A DNA stretch of 49,252 nt from Falsiroseomonas algicola (GTDB taxonomy: Bacteria; Pseudomonadota; Alphaproteobacteria; Acetobacterales; Acetobacteraceae): the NCBI RefSeq assembly GCF_011040385.1, contig NZ_JAAIKB010000025.1, positions 1 to 49,252 of the forward strand. The letters run 5' to 3'. Both the position numbers and the translations under genes were made by a program. Positions 8,097 through 16,430 of the stretch are shown here, in pieces. The notes beneath the pieces are model-generated. The model saw only the letters and a program-made list of their open reading frames with translations. It ran no database searches and had not been told where the DNA came from. The number at the start of each line of letters is the position of its first letter. Position 1 is the stretch's first letter.

Positions 8097-9083
8097 TCAG
8101 GCCGGAATCGGCACCCGCTGCGCCAGCGGGTCCAGCAGCCCCTCGATCTCCGCCGATTCCTGCCATTGCAGCGCCACCGTCACCACCGTGACGCGGCTGC
8201 GGAACTGCGGCGGGATGCGGACGAAATCCTTCTTCGTCGTCACCAGCAGCGCGCGGGCGGCTTCCGCCTGCGCCAGCAGGTCCTGGATTTCCCCGGCATC
8301 GTACTGGTAGTGGTCGCCGAAGGCCTCCCGCCCCGCCAGCACGGCGCCGGATTCCTGCAGGGTCGCGAAGAACTTCCGCGGGTTGGCGATGCCGCAGAAG
8401 GCGAAGACCGGCTGGCCGCGCAGCATCGCCGCTTCCGGCCCCGCCACCAGCTTCGCCCGCAGTACGCGCATGCCCGGCGGCAGTTGCGCCAGCGCGCCCG
8501 TCTCATCCTCCCCGATCAGCACGGCGGCCTGGCAGCGCGCCGCGGCGGCCGCCACGGGTTCGCGCAGCGGCCCGGCCGGGATGATCTGGCCGTTGCCGAA
8601 GCCGAAGCCGCCATCGATGATCAGCAGCGAGAGGTCCTTGGCGAGGCCGGGGTTCTGCAGCCCATCATCCATCACGATGGCGCGGGCATTGCCCTCGATC
8701 GCGGCCTTCGCGCCGGCGGCGCGATCGGCGGAGACCCAGGTCGGCCGCACATCGGCCAGCAGCAGCGCCTCATCTCCCACCAGCGTGCTGTCATGGGTCG
8801 CGGGATCGACCAGCAGCGGCCCCTTGGTGGTGCCGCCATAGCCCCGCAGCAGGAAATGCGCGGCGACGCCGCGATCCGCCAGCCGCCGCCCGATATCGAG
8901 CGCGACCGTCGTCTTCCCCGCACCGCCCGCCGTGGCGTTGCCGCAGCAGATCACCGGCACCGGCGCCTGCCAGCCCGGCCGCGCCATGCGCCGCGCGGTC
9001 GCCTGCGCATAGAGCGCGGAGAAGGGGGCGAGCAGCAGGGGCATCACGCCACCGCCGCCCGCCCAGAAGGCGGGTGCTCGCAT
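8097..9083 (-). CDS. lpxK: Tetraacyldisaccharide 4'-kinase LpxK
   Basis: A 328-residue membrane-associated kinase that phosphorylates the 4' position of the lipid A disaccharide precursor. The opening MRAPAFW and a short hydrophobic N-terminal helix are family-typical. The P-loop GNATAGGAGKTT lies at about 48-59, and the DDGLQN motif near residue 143 is the characteristic LpxK active-site segment. The length matches the family. It lies downstream of waaA on the same strand across a 116-base spacer in which I see no gene. Confidence 0.95.
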   Translation of the reverse strand: MRAPAFWAGGGGVMPLLLAPFSALYAQATARRMARPGWQAPVPVICCGNATAGGAGKTTVALDIGRRLADRGVAAHFLLRGYGGTTKGPLLVDPATHDSTLVGDEALLLADVRPTWVSADRAAGAKAAIEGNARAIVMDDGLQNPGLAKDLSLLIIDGGFGFGNGQIIPAGPLREPVAAAAARCQAAVLIGEDETGALAQLPPGMRVLRAKLVAGPEAAMLRGQPVFAFCGIANPRKFFATLQESGAVLAGREAFGDHYQYDAGEIQDLLAQAEAARALLVTTKKDFVRIPPQFRSRVTVVTVALQWQESAEIEGLLDPLAQRVPIPA

Positions 9084-9199
9084 CGTGCCGAACCGTTCCT
9101 CGACCCCGTGTTGGTGCCCTTGCGGGCGCTACGCGATGGGACCCCGGCGCATCCTGCGCGCCCAGGCCCGTTCCAACCAGAACGCCCGATCCGCTTCCC

Positions 9200-10480
9200 T
9201 CAGGCAGGGGGCAGCAGATCAAGAAGCGCCTCCGCCACCCGGCCCGGCAGCCCGGCATGCGCATCGGCAACCCCGGACGCGGCTTCTGTCATCGCCTTGG
9301 CCCGGGTCTCATCGGATAGCACGCCCGCCACGGCATCCGCCAGCGCCCCCCCTTGAACGCGGATCGCCCCCCCCGCGGCCAGCAGCCGGTCCACCGCCTC
9401 CTCGAAATTCTGGGTGTGAGGCCCGAACAGGATGGGGCAGCCGAGCCGCGCCGCCTCCAGCGGATTCTGCCCGCCATGCGGCACCAGGCTGCCGCCGATC
9501 AGCGCCACCCGTGCCAGCCGGTAGAACAGTCCGAGTTCTCCCAGCGTATCCGCGACATAGACGGCCACGCCCGGCCCCGGCGCCCCCCCCTGCGTCCGCC
9601 GCGCCACCGCGCCCGGCAGCAGCGCCTCCGCCTCCGCCGCGACTGTTTCACCCCGCTCGGGATGCCGCGGCACCAGCACGGTCAGCAGGTCCGGGAAGCG
9701 GTCCAGCAGCGCGCGATGCGCCGCGACCACCTGCGTTTCCTCGCCCGGATGGGTGGAGGCGGCGAGGAAGACCGGCCGCGCCCCCACCAGCGCCCGCAGC
9801 CGCGCCAGCGCCGCGCCATCCGCGGGCAGCGGCGGCGCCGCGGCCTTGAGGTCGCCCCAGCACACCGCGCCCGGCGCGCCCAGCGCCGCCAGCCGCCCGC
9901 GATCCCCCTCCGACCGCGCCAGCACCAGGCGGAAGCCGCCCAGCGCCTCGCCGGCCAGGGAGGCCGCGCGATGCCAGCGGGCGAAGGACCGCCCGCTCAT
10001 CCGGCCGTTCACCAGCGCCATGGGCAGGCCGCGCGCGCGCGCGGCCTCCAGCAGGTTCGGCCAGAGTTCGCTTTCCACGAAGCCGGCGGCATCCGGCCGC
10101 CACCCCTCCAGGAACCGCGCCACCCAGCCCGGCACGTCGAGCGGCATGAAGCGGTGTTCGACCCGCCGCGCCAGATCCGGCGCCAGGCGCCGCCCCAGCA
10201 TCTCCGCCCCCGTCACCGTGCCGGTGGTGAACAGGAAGCGCAGCCCCGCATCCCGCGCGGCCATCGCCTCCAGCACCGGCAGGGCGGAGATCGTCTCCCC
10301 CACGCTCGCCGCATGCAGCCAGAAGAGCCGCCCGGGCGGCCGCGCCGCGCCGCCGCCGCGCCGTTCCTCCAGCCGTTCCGCGATCTCCTTGCCGATCCGC
10401 ACGCGCCTGCGGAAATGCAGCCCGAGGAAGGGCGCGATCATCCGCGCGCCCATCGCCCAGGCCCGCCCCGCGAGGCTCAC
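9200..10480 (-). CDS. waaA: 3-deoxy-D-manno-octulosonic acid (Kdo) transferase WaaA
   Basis: A 426-residue inner-membrane glycosyltransferase (GT30) adding Kdo to lipid IVA. Visible marks are an N-terminal membrane segment, WLHAASVGE near residue 53 with the acidic catalytic residue, FVESELWPNLL, and the C-terminal nucleotide-binding segment SLVPHGGQNPLEA. The GTG start at 10480 overlaps the DUF374 stop by four bases (GTGA). The neighbours lpxK downstream and an acyltransferase upstream form a usual alphaproteobacterial lipid A grouping. Whether it adds one or two Kdo residues cannot be read from sequence. Confidence 0.95.
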   Translation of the reverse strand: MSLAGRAWAMGARMIAPFLGLHFRRRVRIGKEIAERLEERRGGGAARPPGRLFWLHAASVGETISALPVLEAMAARDAGLRFLFTTGTVTGAEMLGRRLAPDLARRVEHRFMPLDVPGWVARFLEGWRPDAAGFVESELWPNLLEAARARGLPMALVNGRMSGRSFARWHRAASLAGEALGGFRLVLARSEGDRGRLAALGAPGAVCWGDLKAAAPPLPADGAALARLRALVGARPVFLAASTHPGEETQVVAAHRALLDRFPDLLTVLVPRHPERGETVAAEAEALLPGAVARRTQGGAPGPGVAVYVADTLGELGLFYRLARVALIGGSLVPHGGQNPLEAARLGCPILFGPHTQNFEEAVDRLLAAGGAIRVQGGALADAVAGVLSDETRAKAMTEAASGVADAHAGLPGRVAEALLDLLPPA

Positions 10481-11175
10481 GGGCGCCCCTCGACGGGAAT
10501 GCCGCAGGCCTGATCCGCCGCCGCGCAGGCGGCATCCAGCGCCGCCTCGATCGCCGGCAGCGCCGCTTCCGCGCCGTCGCGCGGCACCTCGATCATCGGC
10601 CCGCAGGCCAGCACGCCGCGGCCGAAGGGCAGCGGGAACATCATCCGGTCCCAGGAACCGAGCCGCCGATGGGCGGAGGACGCCGCCCCGAGCGGCACCA
10701 CCGGCACGCCCGCCACCGCCGCCAGCTGCGCCACCCCCGGCGCCGCGCGCCGTCGCGGCCCGCGCGGCCCGTCCGGCGTGATCAGGATGGGGTCGCCCGC
10801 CTTCAGCGTGCGCAGCAGCCCGGCCAGCGCGGCGGCGCCACCCCGCCGCGACGACCCATAGACCATCTCCACCCCGAAGCGCCGCACCGCCTCCCCGATG
10901 AAGCGGCCGTCCCGGTGCTGGCTGACCAGCACGCGGGGCGTGACACGCCGCGCCGCCGGCTCCACCGCCCCGGCCAGCATGCGCAGCGGCGGGATGATGG
11001 GCAGCCTTTCATGCCAGAAGGCGAGGATCAGGGGCTCCCCCGCGGCGATCCGCGCCAGCGCCGGCCCCGCCCCCACCAGCTCCCACCGGGACGTCCGCAC
11101 CACCAGCACCAGGTACAGCCCCACCAGCCGCGCCAGCACCGCCTGGGTGACGGGGTGGCGGATCAATGTCCGCAT
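10477..11175 (-). CDS. DUF374 lysophospholipid acyltransferase family protein
   Basis: A 232-residue protein of the DUF374 family, commonly located beside waaA in alphaproteobacteria and related to lipid acyltransferases. FWHERL near residue 54 provides the histidine of an HX4D-like arrangement, SQHRDGRFIGE and YGSSRRGG follow, and TPDGPRGPRRRAAPG is the family hallmark. An N-terminal hydrophobic stretch (residues ~10-27) suggests membrane attachment. It is translationally coupled to waaA. A role in acylating a lipid A precursor or phospholipid is plausible but the acceptor is not known from sequence. Confidence 0.88.
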   Translation of the reverse strand: MRTLIRHPVTQAVLARLVGLYLVLVVRTSRWELVGAGPALARIAAGEPLILAFWHERLPIIPPLRMLAGAVEPAARRVTPRVLVSQHRDGRFIGEAVRRFGVEMVYGSSRRGGAAALAGLLRTLKAGDPILITPDGPRGPRRRAAPGVAQLAAVAGVPVVPLGAASSAHRRLGSWDRMMFPLPFGRGVLACGPMIEVPRDGAEAALPAIEAALDAACAAADQACGIPVEGRP

Positions 11176-11259
11176 GGGCGGCCGTCAGCGTGGTTGGCAG
11201 CGGGGGCGCCGCGCAATCGTGTCACCATCAAGGCAACCGCGTAGCACGCCGATACGAGG

Positions 11260-12342
11260 TTAGGGAATTGAGCCGCCTTGGCTGGCCGCCACGGGCACCA
11301 GGCTGTCCCGGAACCGCTGCGCGCAGGCCGCCCAGGAGAATTGCGCCGCATGCGCCCGGCAGGCCGCCCGGTCCGCCCCCAGCGCGCGCAGGCAGGCGCT
11401 TCGGAGGTCCTCGTCCAGCGCGCCCACCGCCGCCTCCCCGATCACGTCGAGCGGCCCGGTGACGGGATAGGCCGCGACCGGCGTGCCGCTCGCCAGCGCC
11501 TCCAGCAGCACGAGGCCGAAGGTGTCGGTGCGGGAGGGGAAGACGAAGACATCCGCCGCGGCATAGGACCGCGCGAGCCGCCCATTCTCCCGCCACCCCG
11601 CGAAATGGGCGTCCGGGAAGCGCCGCATCAGCGCCGCGCGCTGCGGCCCATCCCCCACCACCACCTTGCTGCCCGGCAGGTCGAGCGCCAGGAAGGCCTC
11701 CAGGTTCTTCTCCACCGCGACGCGCCCGGCCACCAGGAAGATCGGCCGTGGCAGGCCCTCCCACGGCTCCGGCTCCGCCCCCGCATCGGGATTGAATTTC
11801 CGCAGGTCCACGCCCCGCGACCATGGCACCACATGGGCGAAGCCCCGCCCCCGCAACTCCGCCGCCAGCGACGCGGTGGCGCAGAGCGTGGCGGAGGAGG
11901 GGCGGTGGAAATGCCGCATCAGCGCCCAGGACCAGGCCTTCGGGATGCGCGTGCGCGCATGGACATAGTCCGGGAACTTGGTGTGGAAGGAGGAGGTGAA
12001 GCGCCAGCCGCGCTTCCGGCAGAGCGCCCGCATCGCCCAGCCCAGCGGCCCTTCCGTCGCGATGTGCAGCGCTTCGGGCGCGAAGGCATCGACCAGCCGC
12101 CGCAGCCGCCGTCGCGGCGCGATCGCCAGCCGGATCTCCGCATAGCCCGGCATCGGCATGGTGCTGAACCGGTCGGGACCGATCACCTCCACCACGTCGC
12201 CCGCCGCGCGCAATTCCCCCACCACGGCCTGCAGCGTGCGCACCACGCCATTCACCTGCGGCGCCCAGGCGTCGGAGACGATGAGGATGCGCCGCGGTCC
12301 CGCCGCCAGCGCCGGCGTGCCCGCCATGGCGAAGGCCCCCAT
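11260..12342 (-). CDS. GT4-family glycosyltransferase
   Basis: A ~360-residue GT-B fold glycosyltransferase (group 1/GT4). The N-terminal domain has ILIVSDAWAPQVNGVVRTL, typical of lipid-linked mannosyl/glucosyl transferases. The C-terminal donor domain has GRVAVEKNLEAFL and FVFPSRTDTFGLVLLEALA, giving the E-x7-E donor motif. Start is uncertain: ATGs at 12342 and 12327 are both possible (the latter has GGGGG at good spacing); the open frame extends to a TTG at 12372 without a ribosome site. It lies just after the metallophosphoesterase on the same strand, so a shared role in envelope glycolipid synthesis is likely. The sugar and acceptor are not determined. Confidence 0.88.
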   Translation of the reverse strand: MGAFAMAGTPALAAGPRRILIVSDAWAPQVNGVVRTLQAVVGELRAAGDVVEVIGPDRFSTMPMPGYAEIRLAIAPRRRLRRLVDAFAPEALHIATEGPLGWAMRALCRKRGWRFTSSFHTKFPDYVHARTRIPKAWSWALMRHFHRPSSATLCATASLAAELRGRGFAHVVPWSRGVDLRKFNPDAGAEPEPWEGLPRPIFLVAGRVAVEKNLEAFLALDLPGSKVVVGDGPQRAALMRRFPDAHFAGWRENGRLARSYAAADVFVFPSRTDTFGLVLLEALASGTPVAAYPVTGPLDVIGEAAVGALDEDLRSACLRALGADRAACRAHAAQFSWAACAQRFRDSLVPVAASQGGSIP

Positions 12343-12377
12343 GCCCCATACCGTCGATGACGAATCGTCCAAGGAGA

Positions 12378-13181
12378 TCAGGCGGCCTGGGGCTCGGGCT
12401 GCGTCTCGCCCCGGAAGAAGCTCAGCCGGTTCTCCCGCGCCCAGTCCACCAGCTCGAACTTCCCATCGGCGTGTTCCACCAGCGCGGTGCAGCTTTCCAC
12501 CCAGTCGCCGTCATTCATGTAGAGGACGCCCTGCACCTCCCGCATCTCGGCGTGGTGGATGTGGCCGCAGACCACGCCATCGAGCCCGCGCCGCCGCGCT
12601 TCCTGCGCCAGCGCGACCTCGAAGCGATCGATCGCAGCAACCGCGCCCTTCACCTGCCGCTTCAGCCATTGCGACAGCGACCAGTAGGGATAGCCGAGCC
12701 GCCGTCGCGCCGCGTTGAACCAGCGGTTCGCGGCCAGCGCCGCGTCATAGGCCCAGTCGCCGAGATGCGCGATGAACTTGGCGTAGCGCACGACGCTGTC
12801 GAATTCATCGCCATGGATCACCAGCAGCCGCCGCCCATCCGCCGTGCGGTGCACCGCTTCCTTCGCCAGCTTGATGCCGGCGAATTCCAGGCCGAGCCAG
12901 GCGCGGAACATCTCGTCATGGTTGCCGGGGATGTAGGTGACGTCCGTCCCGGCCCGCGCCATGCGCAGCACCAGGCGGATCACCTCGTCATGGTCGGCGT
13001 CCCAGTACCAGGATTTGCGCAGCCGCCAGCCATCGACGATGTCGCCGACCAGGTAGAGCCTCTCGCATTCGACGGAGCGCAGGAACTGCGCCACGAAATC
13101 CGCGCGGCAGCCGCGCGTGCCGAGGTGCAGGTCCGAGAGGAACACCGTGCGGTATCGCCGTTTCGCCTCGGTTCCGTTCAT
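12378..13181 (-). CDS. UDP-2,3-diacylglucosamine diphosphatase-like metallophosphoesterase (LpxH family)
   Basis: A 267-residue calcineurin-type phosphoesterase with all metal-binding blocks: SDLHLG (D17, H19), GDIVDGW (D47), GNHDE near residue 86, IHGDEFD and CGHIHHAEM. This set is that of LpxH-like enzymes that cleave UDP-2,3-diacylglucosamine to lipid X in lipid A synthesis. Many alphaproteobacteria use LpxI for that step, so this LpxH-like enzyme may instead act on another lipid-linked or glycolipid phosphate, perhaps with the adjacent GT4 enzyme. It is the first gene of the minus-strand envelope group, facing the divergent diacylglycerol-kinase-like gene. Confidence 0.88.
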   Translation of the reverse strand: MNGTEAKRRYRTVFLSDLHLGTRGCRADFVAQFLRSVECERLYLVGDIVDGWRLRKSWYWDADHDEVIRLVLRMARAGTDVTYIPGNHDEMFRAWLGLEFAGIKLAKEAVHRTADGRRLLVIHGDEFDSVVRYAKFIAHLGDWAYDAALAANRWFNAARRRLGYPYWSLSQWLKRQVKGAVAAIDRFEVALAQEARRRGLDGVVCGHIHHAEMREVQGVLYMNDGDWVESCTALVEHADGKFELVDWARENRLSFFRGETQPEPQAA

Positions 13182-13399
13182 GCGTCAGCGCCTCGCGATC
13201 ATACTGGCCGTGCCGGCGGAAGAATGCCGGCGCATCGCGCAACGCGCCGGTCGCCCCGCCGTTGCGCGACCGCGCTGTAACGCGACGGCACCGGGCGTGA
13301 CGTGAATCCTCGATGAAAGCAGCAGCGGGCCTGCGCGCATGTCACGCGGGCGTCAACGCATCGCAAGCGGATCGTCATCGCATTGCGCCACAAGGCGTC

Positions 13400-14269
13400 A
13401 TGCTCGTCATCTTCAACCCCGCCGCCGGCGCCGGCCGCCGTCGCCGCCTGTCGCGCGCCATCGACTGGCTGTGCCGCGAAGGCCTGCCGCCCGATGTCGC
13501 CGAAACCCGCGCCCCCGGCGATGCGCGGCTGATCGCGGCGGATGCGGCATCGCGCGGCGAGTCGGTCATCGTCGCCGCCGGCGGCGACGGCACCATCGCG
13601 GAAGTCGCGGCGGGGATCGCGGGCAGCGCTGCCACGCTCGGCATCCTGCCGCTCGGCACCGCCAATGTGCTGGCGCTCGAACTCGGCGTGCCGCTGGCGC
13701 CGGAACAGGCGGCCGCGGTGCTCGCCGCCGGCACGCGCCGCCTGATCCACCCCGGCCTCATCACCGACGAAGCCGGGACGCAGCGGCTTTTCGTGCAGAT
13801 GGCCGGCGCGGGTTTCGATGCCGCCGTGGTGCAGGGCCTCGACCTCGGCCTGAAGCGTCGCCTCGGCCGCGCGGCCTATGTGATCCAGGCGATGCGGGAG
13901 GTGGCGCGCCACCCCTTCGCCCCGATCGAGGCGGTGCTGGACGGCACGCGGCATCGCGCGGGCAGCGTGATCGTCACCAAGGGCAGGCTCTATGCCGGGC
14001 GCCACCTCCTCGCCCCCGCCGCGCGGCCCGCGGCGCCGGGCTTCCAGGTGGCGCTGCTCGATGCCGGCGGTCCCGGGGCGGTGGTGGCGGCCGCGCTCGC
14101 GCTCCCGCTCGGCCTGCTGCCGCGCCTGCCGGGCATGCGGCTGCTGCCGGCCAGCCGGGTCACCCTCTCCGGCCCCGGCGTGGCGCTCCAGGCGGATGGC
14201 GACCCCGCGGGTTGCCTGCCCGCCCGGATCGAGGACGCGCCCGCGCCCCTGCCGATCCTCCTCCCCTGA
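13400..14269 (+). CDS. Diacylglycerol kinase family lipid kinase
   Basis: A ~289-residue DagK/YegS/sphingosine-kinase-type protein. The opening MLVIFNPAAGAGRRRR matches the family N-terminus, AAGGDGTIAEVA is the nucleotide-binding GGDGT motif, and LGILPLGTANVLA the following conserved block. The C-terminal half carries the expected AGAGFDAAV segment. I take the ATG at 13400 with a weak AAGG before it; the frame stays open to an ATG at 13313, but those extra 29 residues do not resemble the family. It is divergent from the LpxH-like gene across ~220 bases that should hold both promoters. It would phosphorylate diacylglycerol or another membrane lipid. Confidence 0.87.
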   Translation: MLVIFNPAAGAGRRRRLSRAIDWLCREGLPPDVAETRAPGDARLIAADAASRGESVIVAAGGDGTIAEVAAGIAGSAATLGILPLGTANVLALELGVPLAPEQAAAVLAAGTRRLIHPGLITDEAGTQRLFVQMAGAGFDAAVVQGLDLGLKRRLGRAAYVIQAMREVARHPFAPIEAVLDGTRHRAGSVIVTKGRLYAGRHLLAPAARPAAPGFQVALLDAGGPGAVVAAALALPLGLLPRLPGMRLLPASRVTLSGPGVALQADGDPAGCLPARIEDAPAPLPILLP

Positions 14270-14336
14270 CCCGTTCAGCCTTCCTTCAGGGGGAGGGCGC
14301 TAGGTCATCGGGACAACATTCCGTCCGGGAAACACC

Positions 14337-14747
14337 ATGCCGAAGGAGGTCCGCCACATCCTCTTCACGCCGGAGGAGTTGCTGCGCGCCATCATGGAGC
14401 AGGCCATGCAGGGCCGCCCGACGCCGTCGCAGACGGCGGACAGCTTCCACCTGGAACTCGCCGCCGATCCGCGCGGCGATGTCGTGGCCCGCATCATCCG
14501 CCGCCGCGCCGCAAGCCGCTCCACCCTGTCGTGGGAGGTGTCGCGGCAGGATCTGCACCAGGTGCTGCTGGTGCTCTGCCATGGCGCGCGGATCCCGCTG
14601 CCGGTGCGGGGTGACAAGCGGCTTGGCCTCTCCGGCCCCAATCTCTGCCTGACGGTGGTGACCGGCGCCGATCCCGGACCGCCCCGGATGGACGAAGGCG
14701 CGATCCGCTACGCGGACCCGGAACTCGCGCCCTTCATCCCGCTGTAG
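14337..14747 (+). CDS. Conserved hypothetical protein, 136 aa
   Basis: A 136-residue soluble protein I cannot assign. It begins MPKEVRHILFTPEELLRAI with an amphipathic helix, has an alternating central stretch suggesting beta strands, and ends with a proline-rich tail. There is no signal peptide or membrane segment. Codon use is like the neighbours and the start has a purine-rich GGGAAA just upstream, so I regard it as a real gene. It follows the diacylglycerol-kinase-like gene by 67 bases on the same strand and may share its transcript. Confidence 0.7.
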   Translation: MPKEVRHILFTPEELLRAIMEQAMQGRPTPSQTADSFHLELAADPRGDVVARIIRRRAASRSTLSWEVSRQDLHQVLLVLCHGARIPLPVRGDKRLGLSGPNLCLTVVTGADPGPPRMDEGAIRYADPELAPFIPL

Positions 14748-14754
14748 CCGGCCC

Positions 14755-14952
14755 TCAACCCGCCGCCATCCGTTCGCGAGACAGCGCGATCATCGCGGCG
14801 CCGAGCCCGGTGCCGAGCGACACCACGCCGAAGCCGGCCGCCGCCGCGATCCCCACCAGGCCGAGCCCCATCGCCGGGACCAGCGACAGCGCCACGGTCG
14901 ACATGCCCGCCAGCGCCGTGAAGCCAGCGATAAGGCACAGGGCGATCAACAT
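14755..14952 (-). CDS. Small two-helix membrane protein, 65 aa
   Basis: A 65-residue glycine/alanine-rich hydrophobic protein with two predicted membrane helices (residues ~2-25 and ~27-50) and a basic C-terminus ending RERMAAG. A strong AGGAGGAG site sits six bases before the ATG at 14952, which supports translation and rules out the in-frame start 15 codons upstream. I do not recognise a family. Its end converges with the hypothetical gene to the left, leaving seven bases between the stops. Confidence 0.6.
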   Translation of the reverse strand: MLIALCLIAGFTALAGMSTVALSLVPAMGLGLVGIAAAAGFGVVSLGTGLGAAMIALSRERMAAG

Positions 14953-15049
14953 GGCGGCTCCTCCTGGAATGGGGTCCTGATATTGAACCAGGGCCAATCA
15001 TGGCCACTGGATGTCGTATACGCCTTTTTTCCGCCACGATCCAGGCACG

Positions 15050-15076
15050 AAAAAGGGAGGCACGGCGGTGCCTCCC
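15050..15076 (-). terminator. Rho-independent terminator after the NMT1-type gene
   Basis: A nine-base-pair perfect stem, GGGAGGCAC/GTGCCTCCC with a GGCG loop (15055-15076), is followed on the minus strand by TTTTT. It begins nine bases after the stop of the binding-protein gene at 15085. Confidence 0.85.
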
Positions 15077-15084
15077 GGGGCCGG

Positions 15085-16119
15085 TCAGCCCGCCGCGGCG
15101 GGAAAGCGCAGCTGCTCCGCCGGCGGCAGGAATTGCGGCAGGTAGAAATCCTCCGCCGCCAGCGTGGCGCTGATGTTGAAGGCCGTGCGGATGGTCTCGA
15201 TCGAGGCCTGGACGCGCGACATGGGCAGGTTGCCGAAGCCACCGGAGAGCACTTCCGGCGTGCGGATGAACTCGAAATTGGCCGCGAGCCGCTCCTTCTC
15301 CAGCGCCACCGGCGCCGTCGCGTCCCGCCGCACCAGCGCGGCGATGGCGCCATCGGGATCACGCGCCGCGTCCAGATGGCCGCGGATGATGGCGCGGATC
15401 ATGCCCGTGACGATGCGCGGATTCGCCTCCGCATAGGCCTTCCGCACCTGCAGCCCGGTGGAGAGCAGCGCCACGCCGAAATTCGAATAGCGCATCACCA
15501 CGATGTCGGCCCGCGGCACGTTGAGCGCGAGCAGGCTGAAGACGCCCGACGTCTCGAATCCCGTGATGGCATCGGCATCGCCGCGCGCCAGCATGGGTTC
15601 GCGTAGCTGCGGCGTGACGGTGATCCAGTTGATCTTCGCGGTGTCGATCCCCGTCGCGCGGGCGAAGGCGGGGAAGAACTGGCGGCCGCCATCCGTTTCC
15701 GGCGCCGCCACGCGCTTGCCTTCCAGCTCCTTCGGGTTGCGGATGCCGGTGCGCCGCAGCGTGATGGCCGAAAGCGGGCTGCCCTGCGCCAGCACGAAGG
15801 GGCAGATCACGTCGGTGCCGGGCTGCGTCAGCCGCAACCGCGCCACGGCGGAGATGTCGCCGACGCCGAATTCATAGGCGCCGGAAGCGATCTTCACCGG
15901 CACGTCGCCCGCGCCGAAGCCGCGGTCGATGGTGACGGCAAGCCCTTCGTCCCGGTAGTACCCCTTCTCCAGAGCCAGCAGATAGGGCGCCTGCGGCCCC
16001 TGGAAGGCCCAGTCCAGCGAGAACTTCACCGGCGTCAGCGCGCCCTGCGCGCCTGCGATCCGGGGGGTTGCGAGCAGGCCGCCGGCGGCGGCCAGCAGCA
16101 TGCGTCGGGTGGTGGTCAT
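15085..16119 (-). CDS. NMT1/SsuA-type ABC substrate-binding protein (copy 2)
   Basis: A 344-residue exported binding protein paralogous to 5895-6917. The N-terminus MTTTRRMLLAAAGGLLATP is a signal peptide with a double arginine. The mature domain opens with FSLDWAFQGPQAPYLLA and GYYRDEGLAVTIDRGFGAG, closely parallel to copy 1. AGGAGAGG lies eight bases before the ATG at 16119, which fixes the start; the open frame upstream runs into palindromic repeats. It faces the Rieske gene at 16431 across 311 bases. As with copy 1 no permease or ATPase is adjacent, so it may use a transporter encoded elsewhere or serve as a sensor. The substrate is unknown. Confidence 0.88.
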   Translation of the reverse strand: MTTTRRMLLAAAGGLLATPRIAGAQGALTPVKFSLDWAFQGPQAPYLLALEKGYYRDEGLAVTIDRGFGAGDVPVKIASGAYEFGVGDISAVARLRLTQPGTDVICPFVLAQGSPLSAITLRRTGIRNPKELEGKRVAAPETDGGRQFFPAFARATGIDTAKINWITVTPQLREPMLARGDADAITGFETSGVFSLLALNVPRADIVVMRYSNFGVALLSTGLQVRKAYAEANPRIVTGMIRAIIRGHLDAARDPDGAIAALVRRDATAPVALEKERLAANFEFIRTPEVLSGGFGNLPMSRVQASIETIRTAFNISATLAAEDFYLPQFLPPAEQLRFPAAAG

Positions 16120-16430
16120 GATCCGCCTCTCCTGCGCGGCCGTTTGGCGGCCGTCGGGGCGGGGGAAGCAACGGGTGTGCCGGGCCTTGCAGGGGGAGCG
16201 CTGCTCCCCCTGCACCCCCTCGCCAAGGGCCAGCGGGCCCTTGGAACCCTTGAACTGACGATGGTCCAGGGGGCTCTGCCCCCTGGCGGATGGGGTCTGG
16301 GGAAGGCAGCGCCTTCCCCAGCGATCCGCCCTATTCCTCGCCATTCCGCCCAGATGCTGGGCAGCCGCCGTCACGATTACACTCATCTGCCGCCATTGCA
16401 GGCTGGCATACTCATTGCCTCGCCCCCCGC
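16120..16430. other. Divergent intergenic region filled by palindromic repeats
   Basis: This 311-base stretch between the divergent binding-protein and Rieske genes contains no convincing gene. About 130 bases of it are four consecutive hairpins (listed separately); the promoters of both genes must lie around them. No clear ribosome site precedes the Rieske ATG at 16431. Confidence 0.6.
16189..16321. repeat. Composite palindromic repeat, four hairpins (copy R1)
   Basis: Four perfect or near-perfect hairpins in a row: GCAGGGGGAGC/GCTCCCCCTGC (16189-16213), CCAAGGGCC/GGCCCTTGG (16223-16244), CCAGGGGGC/GCCCCCTGG (16266-16286) and CTGGGGAAGGC/GCCTTCCCCAG (16297-16321). Read on the minus strand they form two units of the same plan: a G-rich hairpin, a spacer such as ACCCCATCCGCC, a second hairpin starting AGGG, then GGACC or GGAACC. 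Related single units occur at 17474 and 27431. Confidence 0.8.

Noticed and set aside
9084-9199. Small gene between lpxK and waaA
   Set aside because: Short frames exist on both strands but none has a ribosome site or recognisable sequence.
13313-13399. N-terminal extension of the diacylglycerol-kinase-like protein
   Set aside because: The extra 29 residues do not look like the family start and the ATG at 13400 coincides with the conserved opening.
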